Positions 30,281-39,548 of a stretch of 64,000 bases of DNA are shown piece after piece. The stretch spans positions 1,019,037 to 1,083,036 of the forward strand of contig JAHNZQ020000308.1 in NCBI GenBank assembly GCA_019155205.2. The letters are read 5' to 3'. The DNA comes from Gracilaria vermiculophylla (taxonomy: Eukaryota > Rhodophyta > Florideophyceae > Gracilariales > Gracilariaceae). The notes below the pieces were generated by a model that saw only the letters and a list, made by a program, of their open reading frames with translations, did not search any database and was not told where the DNA came from. A program made the position numbers and the translations under genes. Numbering within the stretch: position 1 is the first letter of the stretch; the number at the start of each line of letters is the position of its first letter.

Positions 30281-31870
30281 TCACCGCCCCACAATCGGCG
30301 TCGCCGCGCAGCGCGTGCAGTTGGGCGGCACGCGCCCCTCGCCCAGCGCCCGCATGTGCTCGAACACAATGCGCCCCACGCCGCGCCCAATGCGCTCGCC
30401 CGCCGGGATGGCCGGCGGGAAGTGCACGCCCGCCCACAGCCGGCTCTGCGCGCACACGGACGCCGCCTGCGTCGGGCTGCCAAACGCCACCGTCACGTCG
30501 TCGCGGAAGAAGAACGGCAGCGTCTCGGGGCGGTACCGGATCTTGATGCTGGGCACAAAGCCCAGCTTGGCGCGCACGTACGCCTCCACGTGCTCCATGG
30601 CCGCCGTGCACAGCGCCGCGCTGCCCGACGGGAACTCCGAGTGCGGCTGCGCGCTGATCAGCGGCGCCCAGTCCTCGGCGCGCACGTCGCCAAAGCCCGC
30701 CTGCTCGCTGATGAACGCGCGGAAGCGCTGCCCGCGCCGCAGCAGCCGCACCAGCACGGACGGCCGCGCCAGGTCGTGGCGCACCTTCTCGCGCCACGTC
30801 AGCACCAGCGCGTCGTGCTGGCTCAGCATCTCGCCCACAAACTGCTGCGCCACCTCGAACGGCGTCAGCCGCGCCGCCGTCTCGTAGAACGCCGAGATGC
30901 CGCCCGTGGACAGCAGCTTGTTGTCCCACCAGCGCGCCAGGAAGCGCTGCTGCGGCGTCAGCGCCGCCGACGCCGCCAGCACCGCGTCCACCAGCCGCTC
31001 GGCCGTGCGCCGGTCCGCGTACGTCAGCCGCCGCGCGTCGCGGTTGCGGAACGGCGCGTTGACGCGCCGCCGCGCCGCGTCCGCCTCGGGCACCACCAGC
31101 GGCGCCACGCGCGAGCCCAGCTGCGGCACCACGTGGATCTGGTGCGCCAGCCGCGCGTTGTTGAAGTCCAGCTGCCCCGGCACCCAGCGCAGCGGCCGCG
31201 TCAGGTGCAGCGGCTGGTCGTACGGGTTGTCCACCGGGCGGTAGCCGGTGTAGTCCTCGAACGGCACGCGGTTGGTGCGCCGCGAGCGGTCGCCCAGCGA
31301 GTTCCAGCCGTCGTTCTGGAAAAAGTGCGCCAGCCGGTCGCCGGCCAGGTTGGCCCAGCCGTTGAGCGTCGTGGGGTCGCGCGACTCGGACGCCGGGTCC
31401 AGCGGCCTGATGGTGATGGACGTGTTGGTGAGAAAGTCGCGGTACGACTTCATCTCCACGGGGAACTCGCGCAGCAGCGCGCGGTACGTGGCGTACGACG
31501 CGAGGATGGCGTTGTTGTCGGGCTCGCAAAACGCGGCCGGCACCGAGTCGTTGGTGCCGAAGAAGGAGAGGGCGGTGGGGTGGCAGGCGGCGCGCGCGTC
31601 GTAGATGGCGGCGCCGCCGATGAGCGTGAAGCGCACGACGATGGGCGTTTCGGCGAACAGGATGGTGGGGGGGGTGAGGGCGCCGGCGGCCTGGTTGATG
31701 GGCAGAAAGTCGAGGTACAGCTTTTCGGCGAGCGACTGCGCGCGCGTGTGGACGGCAGCGGAGAGCAGCAGCGCGGCGAGCAGGGGAAGCAGCAGCAGCG
31801 GCGGCATGGCGAGACACAGCGCGAGGCGGGAGGGGTAGCAGCGGGAGGAGAGGGGGGAGGGTTTGCACAT
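30281..31870 (-). CDS. Vanadium-haloperoxidase / PAP2-like secreted protein
   Basis: A 529-residue protein from ATG 31870; an internal ATG at 31807 would place the signal peptide (MPPLLLLPLL) right at the N terminus. The C-terminal half has the vanadate/phosphate-binding pattern of haloperoxidases and PAP2 phosphatases: KVRHDLARP (Lys362, Arg369), EFPSGS (415-417) and SRLWAGVHF (Arg477, His483). The usual PSGH has become PSGS, so the His that acts in acid-base catalysis is replaced by Ser417. The His that binds the metal oxyanion is kept. The large alpha-helical N-terminal region fits the chloroperoxidase-like group more than simple phosphatases. Halogenation, phosphatase activity or neither are all possible. 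Confidence 0.72.
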   Translation of the reverse strand: MCKPSPLSSRCYPSRLALCLAMPPLLLLPLLAALLLSAAVHTRAQSLAEKLYLDFLPINQAAGALTPPTILFAETPIVVRFTLIGGAAIYDARAACHPTALSFFGTNDSVPAAFCEPDNNAILASYATYRALLREFPVEMKSYRDFLTNTSITIRPLDPASESRDPTTLNGWANLAGDRLAHFFQNDGWNSLGDRSRRTNRVPFEDYTGYRPVDNPYDQPLHLTRPLRWVPGQLDFNNARLAHQIHVVPQLGSRVAPLVVPEADAARRRVNAPFRNRDARRLTYADRRTAERLVDAVLAASAALTPQQRFLARWWDNKLLSTGGISAFYETAARLTPFEVAQQFVGEMLSQHDALVLTWREKVRHDLARPSVLVRLLRRGQRFRAFISEQAGFGDVRAEDWAPLISAQPHSEFPSGSAALCTAAMEHVEAYVRAKLGFVPSIKIRYRPETLPFFFRDDVTVAFGSPTQAASVCAQSRLWAGVHFPPAIPAGERIGRGVGRIVFEHMRALGEGRVPPNCTRCAATPIVGR

Positions 31871-32352
31871 GGCCGCGGGGGGGCGGCGGCGCGCGGGCGG
31901 CGCGCTTATGGCACGGCGGCGGCGCGCTTGTGGCACGGCGGCGGCGCGCTTGTGGCACGGCTGCGGCAAACAGCGCGCGAAACAATGCGGACGGGGCGGG
32001 GACGCACGGCGGGGAGCGGCGCAGCACGACGCTCGCGCGGCGCTTATTACCGTTGGTGAACGCCTGGCGGCGGCGCGCGTGCGCCGCTCGCGCGCTGTAG
32101 GAGCGCCGGCACACAGCGCGCGCGCGCGCCGCTGTCAACGGCGCCGCCGTCACGCGCGTGCCGCCGTCACGCGCGCGCCACCCCATTCCCGCACTTGCCG
32201 TCACGCCGCGCTGTCAGCCTGTCAGCCGCGCCTGCCCCTCGCGCCGCGCCGCGCGCGCCGCGCCGCGTGCACGCGAGACGCGCTTCTCGCCGCCGCGCCG
32301 CGCCCCGCGCCGCATCGCCCCCCCCGCGCGCGCCCCCGCGCCCGCAACTACC
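31871..32352. other. GC-rich divergent promoter region
   Basis: This lies between the starts of the haloperoxidase-like gene and the AIF-like gene. It contains a short tandem array at about 31907-31965, with repeated GCACGGCGGCGGCGCGCTTGTG units. No coding sequence is supported. Confidence 0.55.
31907..31965. repeat. Short tandem repeat, about 24-bp unit
   Basis: Roughly three imperfect copies of a unit reading GGCACGGCGGCGGCGCGCTT, in the shared upstream region of two divergent genes. Confidence 0.6.
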
Positions 32353-34308
32353 ATGCGCCTGCCCGCCCCGCGCCGCGCGCTCGGCGCGCTGCTCGCCGCT
32401 GCCGCCGCCGCCGCCGCCGCCCCGCCCGCCGCCGCCGCCGCCGCCGCGCTCGCCGAGCCCCCGCCCCCGCCCCATGCGTCGCCCGACCGCCCCGACCGCC
32501 TTCGCCACCTGCTGCGCCGCGCCGCCGACCTGCCGCCCGCCCCCCCGCCCGCCCCCCCGCGCCCGTCGCCCTCCGAGCTCCGCGCCGCCAGCGACCTTCT
32601 CGACCGCTACTACGCCCTCTCCGCCGATGCCATTCAACACGCTGCCGCTGCCGCTGCCGCTGCCGCTGCTGCCCCCGCCCGCGCCGCCGATCAGCCGCCC
32701 GCGCCGCGCAAGCGCCCCGCCGCCGCTCCCGTCGCCGCCCCCGTCGCCGCCCCCGCCGCCGCCCCCGCCGCCGCGAGAACCCCGGCGGAGCGCGTCTTCC
32801 GCTCGGTGCCCCCGGCCACCTTCGCCGCCCCAGCCTGCGTCAAGTACCTCATCGTCGGCGGCGGCACCGCCGCCTGGGCCGCCATAGACGCCATTCTGCA
32901 GCGCGACCCGCACGCCGCCGCCCAGATCCTGCTCGTCGCCGACGAGCCCTGCCTGCCGTACAACCGCACCATGCTCTCCAAGGAGCTCTTCGAGCCCGAT
33001 CTGCTGCGCGCCCCCGTGCCGCCCTCCCGCCTGCAGTACGCCTACACCCACTTCAAACCCGACCATCGCGTGTCTGTCGCCGCCGCCACCGCCGTCCTGC
33101 TCGACCCGGACCTCAAGTTTGTGCAGCTCTCGTCCGGCCACCGCGTGCAGTACCACAAGCTCCTGCTCGCCACCGGCGGCGCCCCGCGCCGCCCCCACTC
33201 CGTCGCCCGCGCCCTGCAACACCCGCGCGTCGCGCACCACGTCTCCACCTTCCGCACCCTGCACGATTACAACTCGCTGCGCTCCACGCTGCAGCACCGC
33301 CGCCAGTCGGTTGCCGTCGTCGGTGGCGGCTTTCTGGGCACCGAGCTTGCCCTTGCTCTCACCGCCCTCTCGGACAACGTGTCCCTCATCATCACCGACC
33401 CGGGCGTGCTCTTCCGCGTCCTGCCGCGCTACCTGTCCCAGTTTCTCGCCAACAAGCTGCGCCATGCTGGCGTCAACGTCATCAACGGTGCTGTCATAAC
33501 TGACGCCACCCCGAGCGTGCACACTGAGCACGCCGCGCACGCTCAACACGCTGAGCACGCTCAACACGCTGAGCACGCTCAACACGCTGAGCTCGCAGAG
33601 CACGCAGAGCGCGCAGAACACGCAGAGCTCGCAGAACACGCCGTCACCTTGCACATCCAGTCTGCGGAGCCGGCCCAAGTGCACGTCAACCACGTTGTCG
33701 TTGCCGTGGGAATTGACCCCTCCACGCAGCTCGCCCAGACCGCCGGCTTGGAAATTGACCCCGACAACTCGGGCATCCGAGTCAATGACTTTATGATGGC
33801 GGAGCCCGACGTGTTTGCCGCGGGCGACGTTGCCTCCTTTCACGATCGCGCTCTGGGCCGTCGTCGCGTCGAGCATTGGGACCACGCCGTCGTCAGCGGC
33901 AAGATTGCCGGCGCCAACATGACCGGCGCCCGCGAGCGCTACTCGCTGCAGTCCATGTTTTGGAGTGATTTGCCCGCCATCGATGTGCACTTCACGGCTG
34001 TCGGACTTGTCGACTCCGCCCTGCAAACCGTGGCGGTGTGGAACCTCGGTGCCGAGGCCAGCCAGCACTTGCCATCGCTCAACCGCTACCAATCTGGCGT
34101 CGTTTACTACCTCAATGAGTGTGGCGAAATCGTCGGCGTTGTGTTGTGGAACCCGAGGAGAGGGGCGGGCGGCTTGCGGAGGGCCAGGGCCTTGGTTGAC
34201 GCCAAGACTAACGTGAAGCTTCTTGACGACGACACCCTGGCCGCATTGGTCAATCTTGACAGCGGCCAGTTTCGCCACACCATAAAAACCACCTCTGCCG
34301 CCAGGTGA
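32353..34308 (+). CDS. AIFM1: Apoptosis-inducing-factor-type NAD(P)H oxidoreductase
   Basis: A 651-residue protein from ATG 32353. Residues 1-165 are an Ala/Pro-rich presequence of low complexity, possibly for mitochondria. The FAD-binding IVGGGTAAWAA starts near 169, followed by CLPYNRTMLSKELF. The NAD-binding VAVVGGGFLGTELAL lies near 324, and the second FAD motif is VFAAGDVA (Asp492). RRVEHWDHAVVSGKIAGANM and YSLQSMFWSDL are particular to the AIF group rather than to glutathione or dihydrolipoamide reductases. AIF supports respiratory-chain assembly (through MIA40/CHCHD4 in animals) and can promote DNA breakdown when released. Between the NAD-binding domain and the second FAD motif sits a repeat of His-Ala-Glu/Gln units (nt 33520-33640) not seen in animal AIF. 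Confidence 0.87.
   Translation: MRLPAPRRALGALLAAAAAAAAAPPAAAAAAALAEPPPPPHASPDRPDRLRHLLRRAADLPPAPPPAPPRPSPSELRAASDLLDRYYALSADAIQHAAAAAAAAAAAPARAADQPPAPRKRPAAAPVAAPVAAPAAAPAAARTPAERVFRSVPPATFAAPACVKYLIVGGGTAAWAAIDAILQRDPHAAAQILLVADEPCLPYNRTMLSKELFEPDLLRAPVPPSRLQYAYTHFKPDHRVSVAAATAVLLDPDLKFVQLSSGHRVQYHKLLLATGGAPRRPHSVARALQHPRVAHHVSTFRTLHDYNSLRSTLQHRRQSVAVVGGGFLGTELALALTALSDNVSLIITDPGVLFRVLPRYLSQFLANKLRHAGVNVINGAVITDATPSVHTEHAAHAQHAEHAQHAEHAQHAELAEHAERAEHAELAEHAVTLHIQSAEPAQVHVNHVVVAVGIDPSTQLAQTAGLEIDPDNSGIRVNDFMMAEPDVFAAGDVASFHDRALGRRRVEHWDHAVVSGKIAGANMTGARERYSLQSMFWSDLPAIDVHFTAVGLVDSALQTVAVWNLGAEASQHLPSLNRYQSGVVYYLNECGEIVGVVLWNPRRGAGGLRRARALVDAKTNVKLLDDDTLAALVNLDSGQFRHTIKTTSAAR
33520..33640 (+). 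repeat. In-frame 9-bp repeat array inside the AIF-like gene
   Basis: Variants of CACGCTGAG, CACGCTCAA and CACGCAGAG, all in frame, encode a run of about 40 residues built from HAE, HAQ, LAE and RAE triplets. The array sits in what should be a surface loop. It is likely helical and could bind metal through its many His residues; that is inference. Confidence 0.85.
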
Positions 34309-35932
34309 ACAGTCATTGGTTTGTGATTTGCCCTTTCCGCGCTCACTTGGCTGCGCCCCCACTGGAGCGGAGGCGCTGGAATGCTTTCACGAGAGCGACA
34401 CTTGTGGAACAAGCTCCCGTGGCGGACCGCATTAAACGCACACTCTCGAGTTTGTCAGCCACGGCATGCGCTGACTTTGTCGCCATGGGGATGGCCATTG
34501 CCTTCACACAGCCAACATCTCCATATCTCGGCAGCACTCGAAAACGTACTTTATACGAGTATGTAATCATAATCTACTGCATAACGATGAAGTTCGTCTG
34601 CAGAGCGGAGCACGTGAGTGACCGCTCTCACAGGAGCCGTGTTGCTGGAGATGTATGTGCTGGAGGTGCTCGGCATTTTCAAATGCGTCACCAGGAGGAA
34701 ACGTCTAGTTATGAGGACAACGCTGTGTCTCCCATGCCTTGTTTCTGTAATGCGACGAGGAGATCCTTCATAGTTAGTGCGAGAGATTTGCAACATTCGC
34801 TTGTCTGTCGCACACGGATGGAATCCACGCATTGACCCCCGTGTCTGGCGGAGAAATCGCCCGCTTTCTTTCGCGGGCACTCCGGGTTCTCCTGTCAGGT
34901 GTGCAAAGCACTGCGTCTGTGAGACAAAGCGTATCGATAAATATGTCCTACAGAAATAGTGTAACATTAGACAGTGTGCCAATATCTATCCATCACACAA
35001 CGCTCTGGAAAATGAAAGGGCTTACAATCCTCGCAACGTCTCATTCAAGTTCGAGAGATTTCTGTCACTGTTGTGGAGTAGACATTGCACTGGGTCCTTT
35101 GAGTCACCATACGCGAGGTGTCACGTTCTTTCAGATTTATTCTTGCAGGCAAACTCTCAGAATCTTGGAGACTCTCGGCAGATGTGCAATACTTGTTGCC
35201 GTTTCCTCATCATTCAGATGCGCTTCTTGGACTTTCGCACAGATACCTGACCTAACGTAGCAGCCAGCAACTACTCCAAGAATTGTTTCCCATTTCTCTC
35301 GTGGGAGGGTGACATCAACGCAGTTCTTACGCAGTGTCGTCCTCGTTATGCAAGCGCCACCCGTGATGCAGTCGTGTTCCGTGCCAAAATATCGAACTGC
35401 TATGTTGCTGCGGTTTGTAAACGGTGTAACTTTTTTGTACAGCTGAGTCAATTTCGTCCATCTGATAACTATTGCTCCGCTTGTTGGACCGCCTCGCAAG
35501 CCACCAAACCAGTTTATGAGCCAAAGTTTCGCTCTACATAACGTGAATACGTGATAGGTACTGAGTTTTGATCAAACCCAGAAAGTCAAAAACAAACAAT
35601 TCAGTCATTTATGAGTCTCTCTCACTGTCAGTTCCGATGGAGAAAATTGGGCCCATTTCTCCTCGTTGATAAAACGCTCTTATGTTCTTCCTCCTTAACG
35701 TGGACTCGATTGCCAATTCTGCGTGTATGGTGAGGCTTGACAGTAAACAACACCTTCAAAACATCTTCTTGACAATTAAGAATCAATGCTTGCCAACGAT
35801 ATTTCGGATGCATTTTGCAACCGATAGAAAGCTCTATTTTTTTACTGTTCTTCGACATCGTTTCTATTTATTCATGTATACATGAAATGAATGAAAAACA
35901 GCGGAACGACTTAAACTGAAGAAAATATAAGC

Positions 35933-35946
35933 ATATATATATATAT
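35933..35946. repeat. (AT)7 microsatellite
   Basis: Seven AT units in the AT-rich part of the gene-poor region. Confidence 0.8.
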
Positions 35947-36890
35947 TGAAATCTGTTGGCAACAGCACTCTCTCAGCATATTTTCGTCGATGACTTCCAA
36001 AGTTTGTGTAGATTCGCTTCAGCAAGAATTTGATTAATTTTTCTACGTTCAAAATGGCTTCCGCTCTTTTCAGAGTGAAAAATGATAAGTTATCATATCT
36101 TGGTTGTTTTTCCTTGAAGCATTTCATACGTATCTTACGATGTCACTGTATGCCGCTATTTTCTATTCTTTTGTTACGCATGAGCTGAATTGTTGGAAGC
36201 TTACTTGAGTAGAGAAAAGTTTTATGCTCAAAACCGAATTATCATAATCGTGAAACGCATGGTTGGGGAATATTAGATACATGAATTAAAACATGATGCT
36301 ATTGTCACATTTAAGAATTGTATTGAGAAAAATACGGTTCCATTTTGCACACGTTTTGCATTTGTTTGTACGTGCTATGATAACAGAAGTCCTGACTGTG
36401 CATGAATGATGTATTTGTTCCAAAGACGTATGTTTAAAGAAGCAGAGCGTTTCGCTGCGTGAGATATTTTAAGCCAAGCGCTGGTAAGAAGAGGGAAGTG
36501 TCTGGAGGGAAACAAGCCCCATCTGAAGCCAAAATATGCAATATCTCTCGTACAAGTAGCTGCATATCATTAACGCACGATCGATATGTTTTCATTGGCG
36601 ATAAGTCCAAGCGCATTAGATCGCAAAATTCATATTTGTGCTTTTTGGTCTCCTAACCATTGCATTTTTGGGCAGTGGTCCCGAAAAGCGTGAGAAATAC
36701 TTGCCGAAAGAACCACGGCTGGAACGTTTACCGTTTACCTTCTTTTGATTCAATTCGCAATTGTGGACGCATACGACTTCGTTCCGTGCACGACACGGTG
36801 CCATCATCGTGTACCCTGAAAACCAGTATCTGTGCTGCAGCAAAGGCTGCCATGAGCAAACATGCAGAGCAACTCTTCTAACGCATGTGA

Positions 36891-36920
36891 CCAAACCGAT
36901 CAAACCGATCAAGCCGATCT
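36891..36920. repeat. Three to four copies of a 10-bp repeat
   Basis: Near-identical ACCGATCAAA units follow one another directly. A short run of A and T residues comes after. Confidence 0.75.
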
Positions 36921-37825
36921 ACTCATTAAAAAAAAGTTGAGCGGTTTGATCCGTTGTTGCACCTAGCCATCATGACACATGGCCACGTCACACACGCGTA
37001 CCATTGCAACGGCTTTGATCACTTTTAACGCTGTACACCACGTTCAGCTGGCGGCGGAGACGCGCTCTGACCAACAGCTTTTAAAGCGTTGATAGCCGTC
37101 TGTCCCGCGGCGGTCGCGATTTGCGCCAACGACTGAGCCTGACTCCCCGTTTGGGACCACAAAATGATAGCGATACCAATGTGAAATCAGCGTAAGATTT
37201 CATAGTTGTCTGGCTGCTCGCGAAAGCCAGCGATCTTCATACGCGGCTCGAAACCAATCGGCATGACATGCCTGCGAAGCTTCTGAATACCAGCGGTATG
37301 TGCGCACACTTTCATCTGTGCTTCTCTCGCTCTCGAGGATGTAAATCACAGCCAACCCTTCGACACTTTAACGTGGGAATCTATACTTTTCCATATACTC
37401 TAATTTTTTACTGAGGGAGCCATGAAGTCTTCGTCTTCGAATCGTTTGCAACTACTGACTGTCGAGAACGTTTCATACTTGGATCACACCGCCAAAAACT
37501 TTGGTTAAATCATCTGTGACAGGCTTCTATTAAAGATTCACGACTTCGTTCGAGAAGGACTGGTATGACGCATATGGTAAGCTTTCTAAACGGATATCTT
37601 CAAATCATGCGCACTGATGAGCACAGCATTAAACAGTCGTTTGATCAAAATGAAAACAACTATCCACTCATACTCTGATGCGCTGCTCCACGCCTTTGTG
37701 CAAATAAGCCACCCGAATACTAACAAATCCTCGTTCTCAATCAAGATACGTCAACATGCATCCAGTGAGTTAGCTTTATTTACTGCATTGGATCTGGGCA
37801 GGTCTATCTCTACTTAAGAACCGAT

Positions 37826-38557
37826 CTACTTCAGAAATCTCCAAACGCGGACAGTCCTCATGAGACCAGGCACCCCCGTGTCTTCAAATTGAACATCGGG
37901 AGGAGTCCCATCCGGTAGTTGCTTCTGCACTTCATCATAGTTACAGCAGGCGCAACTAACCACGGCAACGCGCTCTCGGAAAGTGCGTTCCCTCAAATCC
38001 GCATCCAAAAAACGTAAACAAGAAACAGCGTCCTGTATGGACGTATGACAATGCCACATGACGATAACAACACGCGAGTTACATTCGACGTCAATCGCAA
38101 CGTCCTGGACGCGAGCGCTTATTGTCCGCAGATTCGTCACGCCGTCCCACTCGCCCTTGCGCATCAGCGGATCAATCGAAATACATTTCCAGGAGGTGCG
38201 GAACGCGAACAGGGCACCCGTTCGAGGGGTTACGCCGTCGCCTACTGCCACAAGCGTTACGTTGCGCGCTGAGAACGAGAGGACACCGCGTTGTTCTTCG
38301 TGGGCGGGACCGTGTTTGACGAGATATTGACGCACTGCCGCGTACGCGCTCATTGACTCGGCAAGTTCCTTGTAGTTGCGCACGAATTCAAAGATGTCAG
38401 CGAAATCAACTCGATTCTGAACTGTTTGAAGCTGATCAATCAACGTGCGCTTACCTTGCCGTTTGGGAAAATCTGCCACGCAACATGTTGAACAACACCA
38501 GTCACACAAGGTGTCAGAAACGCCGAGCAAAGAGCAATGTGGCATGCTTGCCGCCAT
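37826..38557 (-). CDS. Conserved-looking protein of unknown function
   Basis: A complete 243-residue protein from ATG 38557. It begins with a Cys-rich segment (CDWCCSTCC). A central part, VTLVAVGDGVTPRTGALFAF, precedes RTSWKCISIDP and resembles a Gly-rich nucleotide-binding loop of a Rossmann-type fold. SRVVIVMWHCHT later on looks like another core strand. The C-terminal third contains SCACCNYDEVQ. I cannot name the family. It lies 22 bp downstream of the stop of another unknown gene on the same strand, so the two may be expressed together or be parts of one gene. Confidence 0.7.
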   Translation of the reverse strand: MAASMPHCSLLGVSDTLCDWCCSTCCVADFPKRQGKRTLIDQLQTVQNRVDFADIFEFVRNYKELAESMSAYAAVRQYLVKHGPAHEEQRGVLSFSARNVTLVAVGDGVTPRTGALFAFRTSWKCISIDPLMRKGEWDGVTNLRTISARVQDVAIDVECNSRVVIVMWHCHTSIQDAVSCLRFLDADLRERTFRERVAVVSCACCNYDEVQKQLPDGTPPDVQFEDTGVPGLMRTVRVWRFLK

Positions 38558-38579
38558 GTCGGTCGAACAGACACATCGT

Positions 38580-39173
38580 TCACGCAGCGGGAAAAAAAAA
38601 GCAGCATGGAAGTCGAACCTTTAGTCTGGTGAGATCTTCAGCGCAATTGAGCGCGAGAAACTCATCAACGTATCGGAAGCTAAGCATCTGTGGCGCAGCC
38701 GGTTGCTGATGGGCGCAGCGCTGTTCCTTTCTCATTTGCCTCGTTTTCCTCAGCCTCGCAACATCCTCGCTGTGTTTGGCGCGTTCAATGCGTCTCACGG
38801 CGTTGTCCCTCTTCAGCTGCGCGACAGCGTGCTTGATATCAATGCATTGGCAGCTCGGCGACACGAGAGACATGAAATCTCTCCATCTCCTCACGTCGGC
38901 CTTGTAAGACAACGCGTACTGGCCAGCACTATGGGGCGGGTGCAGCACTCTGCCCAGCGCCGAGCGAAAGCGCTCACGCTGCAGTGAGGAGTGGGCCTGA
39001 TTGGTTTGGCGCAGGAAGAGCTGGTATATGTCATCGACGCGCGTGTAGTGGGTTGCACTAGGCTTAAACTGGTTATCATACAGAGTGCGGCGCACATCGT
39101 CGCGAATGGACGGTGTGTGGTTGCGATCCGGTACAGGCCATGGCGAGTAGTTGGTGCTGGCGATGTCGCTCAT
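38580..39173 (-). CDS. Hypothetical protein
   Basis: A 197-residue frame from ATG 39173 (MSDIASTNYSPWP). It is rich in Arg and other charged residues, with a likely helical stretch at about 115-150 (AVAQLKRDNAVRRIERAKHS). No membrane segment or known motif is visible. Its end is only 22 bp from the start of the next gene on the strand. I tested one likely splice between them (donor AAG|GTTCGA, acceptor GTGGCAG|AT), but the phases do not match, so I keep them separate. Confidence 0.55.
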   Translation of the reverse strand: MSDIASTNYSPWPVPDRNHTPSIRDDVRRTLYDNQFKPSATHYTRVDDIYQLFLRQTNQAHSSLQRERFRSALGRVLHPPHSAGQYALSYKADVRRWRDFMSLVSPSCQCIDIKHAVAQLKRDNAVRRIERAKHSEDVARLRKTRQMRKEQRCAHQQPAAPQMLSFRYVDEFLALNCAEDLTRLKVRLPCCFFFPAA

Positions 39174-39548
39174 CACGGACGCAGCGAGTCGCAGCCTGTT
39201 TGCAACGTCAAGTTGAGGGGCGGGGGAACGTAGATACGCGCGTCATCCGGCGCGAGCGATCACGCGATTGACGCGGCGCGGCACGCGCAACGTGGCACAA
39301 TAATCGTGCCGCGCATCGCCAAGCAAAAAATTCGTCAGCGACACAGGCGCGCCGCGACGGAGCGCATGGCAGCGCACGGTCGATTGGCTCACGTTCTCTT
39401 GAACAAACAGCATAAACATATGACATGTACACAACGAAAGGAGGTTCGTCGGTACAGAACCCTTATAACCCGTAACCCTTATATATAAAGACCTTATAGA
39501 TATTGCCGCAGTCTGGCAAGCGATGGGCAAGACGTTTGCAGCCAACGT
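39174..39548. other. Intergenic region
   Basis: Upstream of the hypothetical gene and downstream of the C2-domain gene, both on the minus strand. It includes short AT-rich stretches near 39480-39490. No coding sequence is supported. Confidence 0.5.

Larger units (their letters stand above)
34309..37825. other. Gene-poor, AT-richer region of 3.5 kb
   Basis: The base composition changes sharply from the GC-rich DNA before it. From about 35.5 kb to 37.8 kb it is AT-rich, with an (AT)7 run at 35933-35946. There is also an ACCGATCAAA-type repeat at about 36891-36920. The largest open stretch is 35137-35499 on the minus strand, extending upstream without an ATG, and I recognise no family in it. 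It may be a decayed mobile element or a gene fragment. No functional RNA is recognised. Confidence 0.4.

Noticed and set aside
29615..32059. 814-codon plus-strand frame and a 724-codon minus-strand frame over the same DNA
   Set aside because: Both overlap the haloperoxidase-like gene in other frames. Their composition is Arg/Ala/Pro-rich with no domains.
31863..33503. 546-codon frame on the plus strand
   Set aside because: It lies in a different frame from the AIF-like gene, which has clear cofactor motifs. Its amino acids are Arg/Pro/Ala runs.
32167..34362. 731-codon frame on the minus strand
   Set aside because: It is antisense to the AIF-like gene and Gly-rich because of the GC bias; no known motif.
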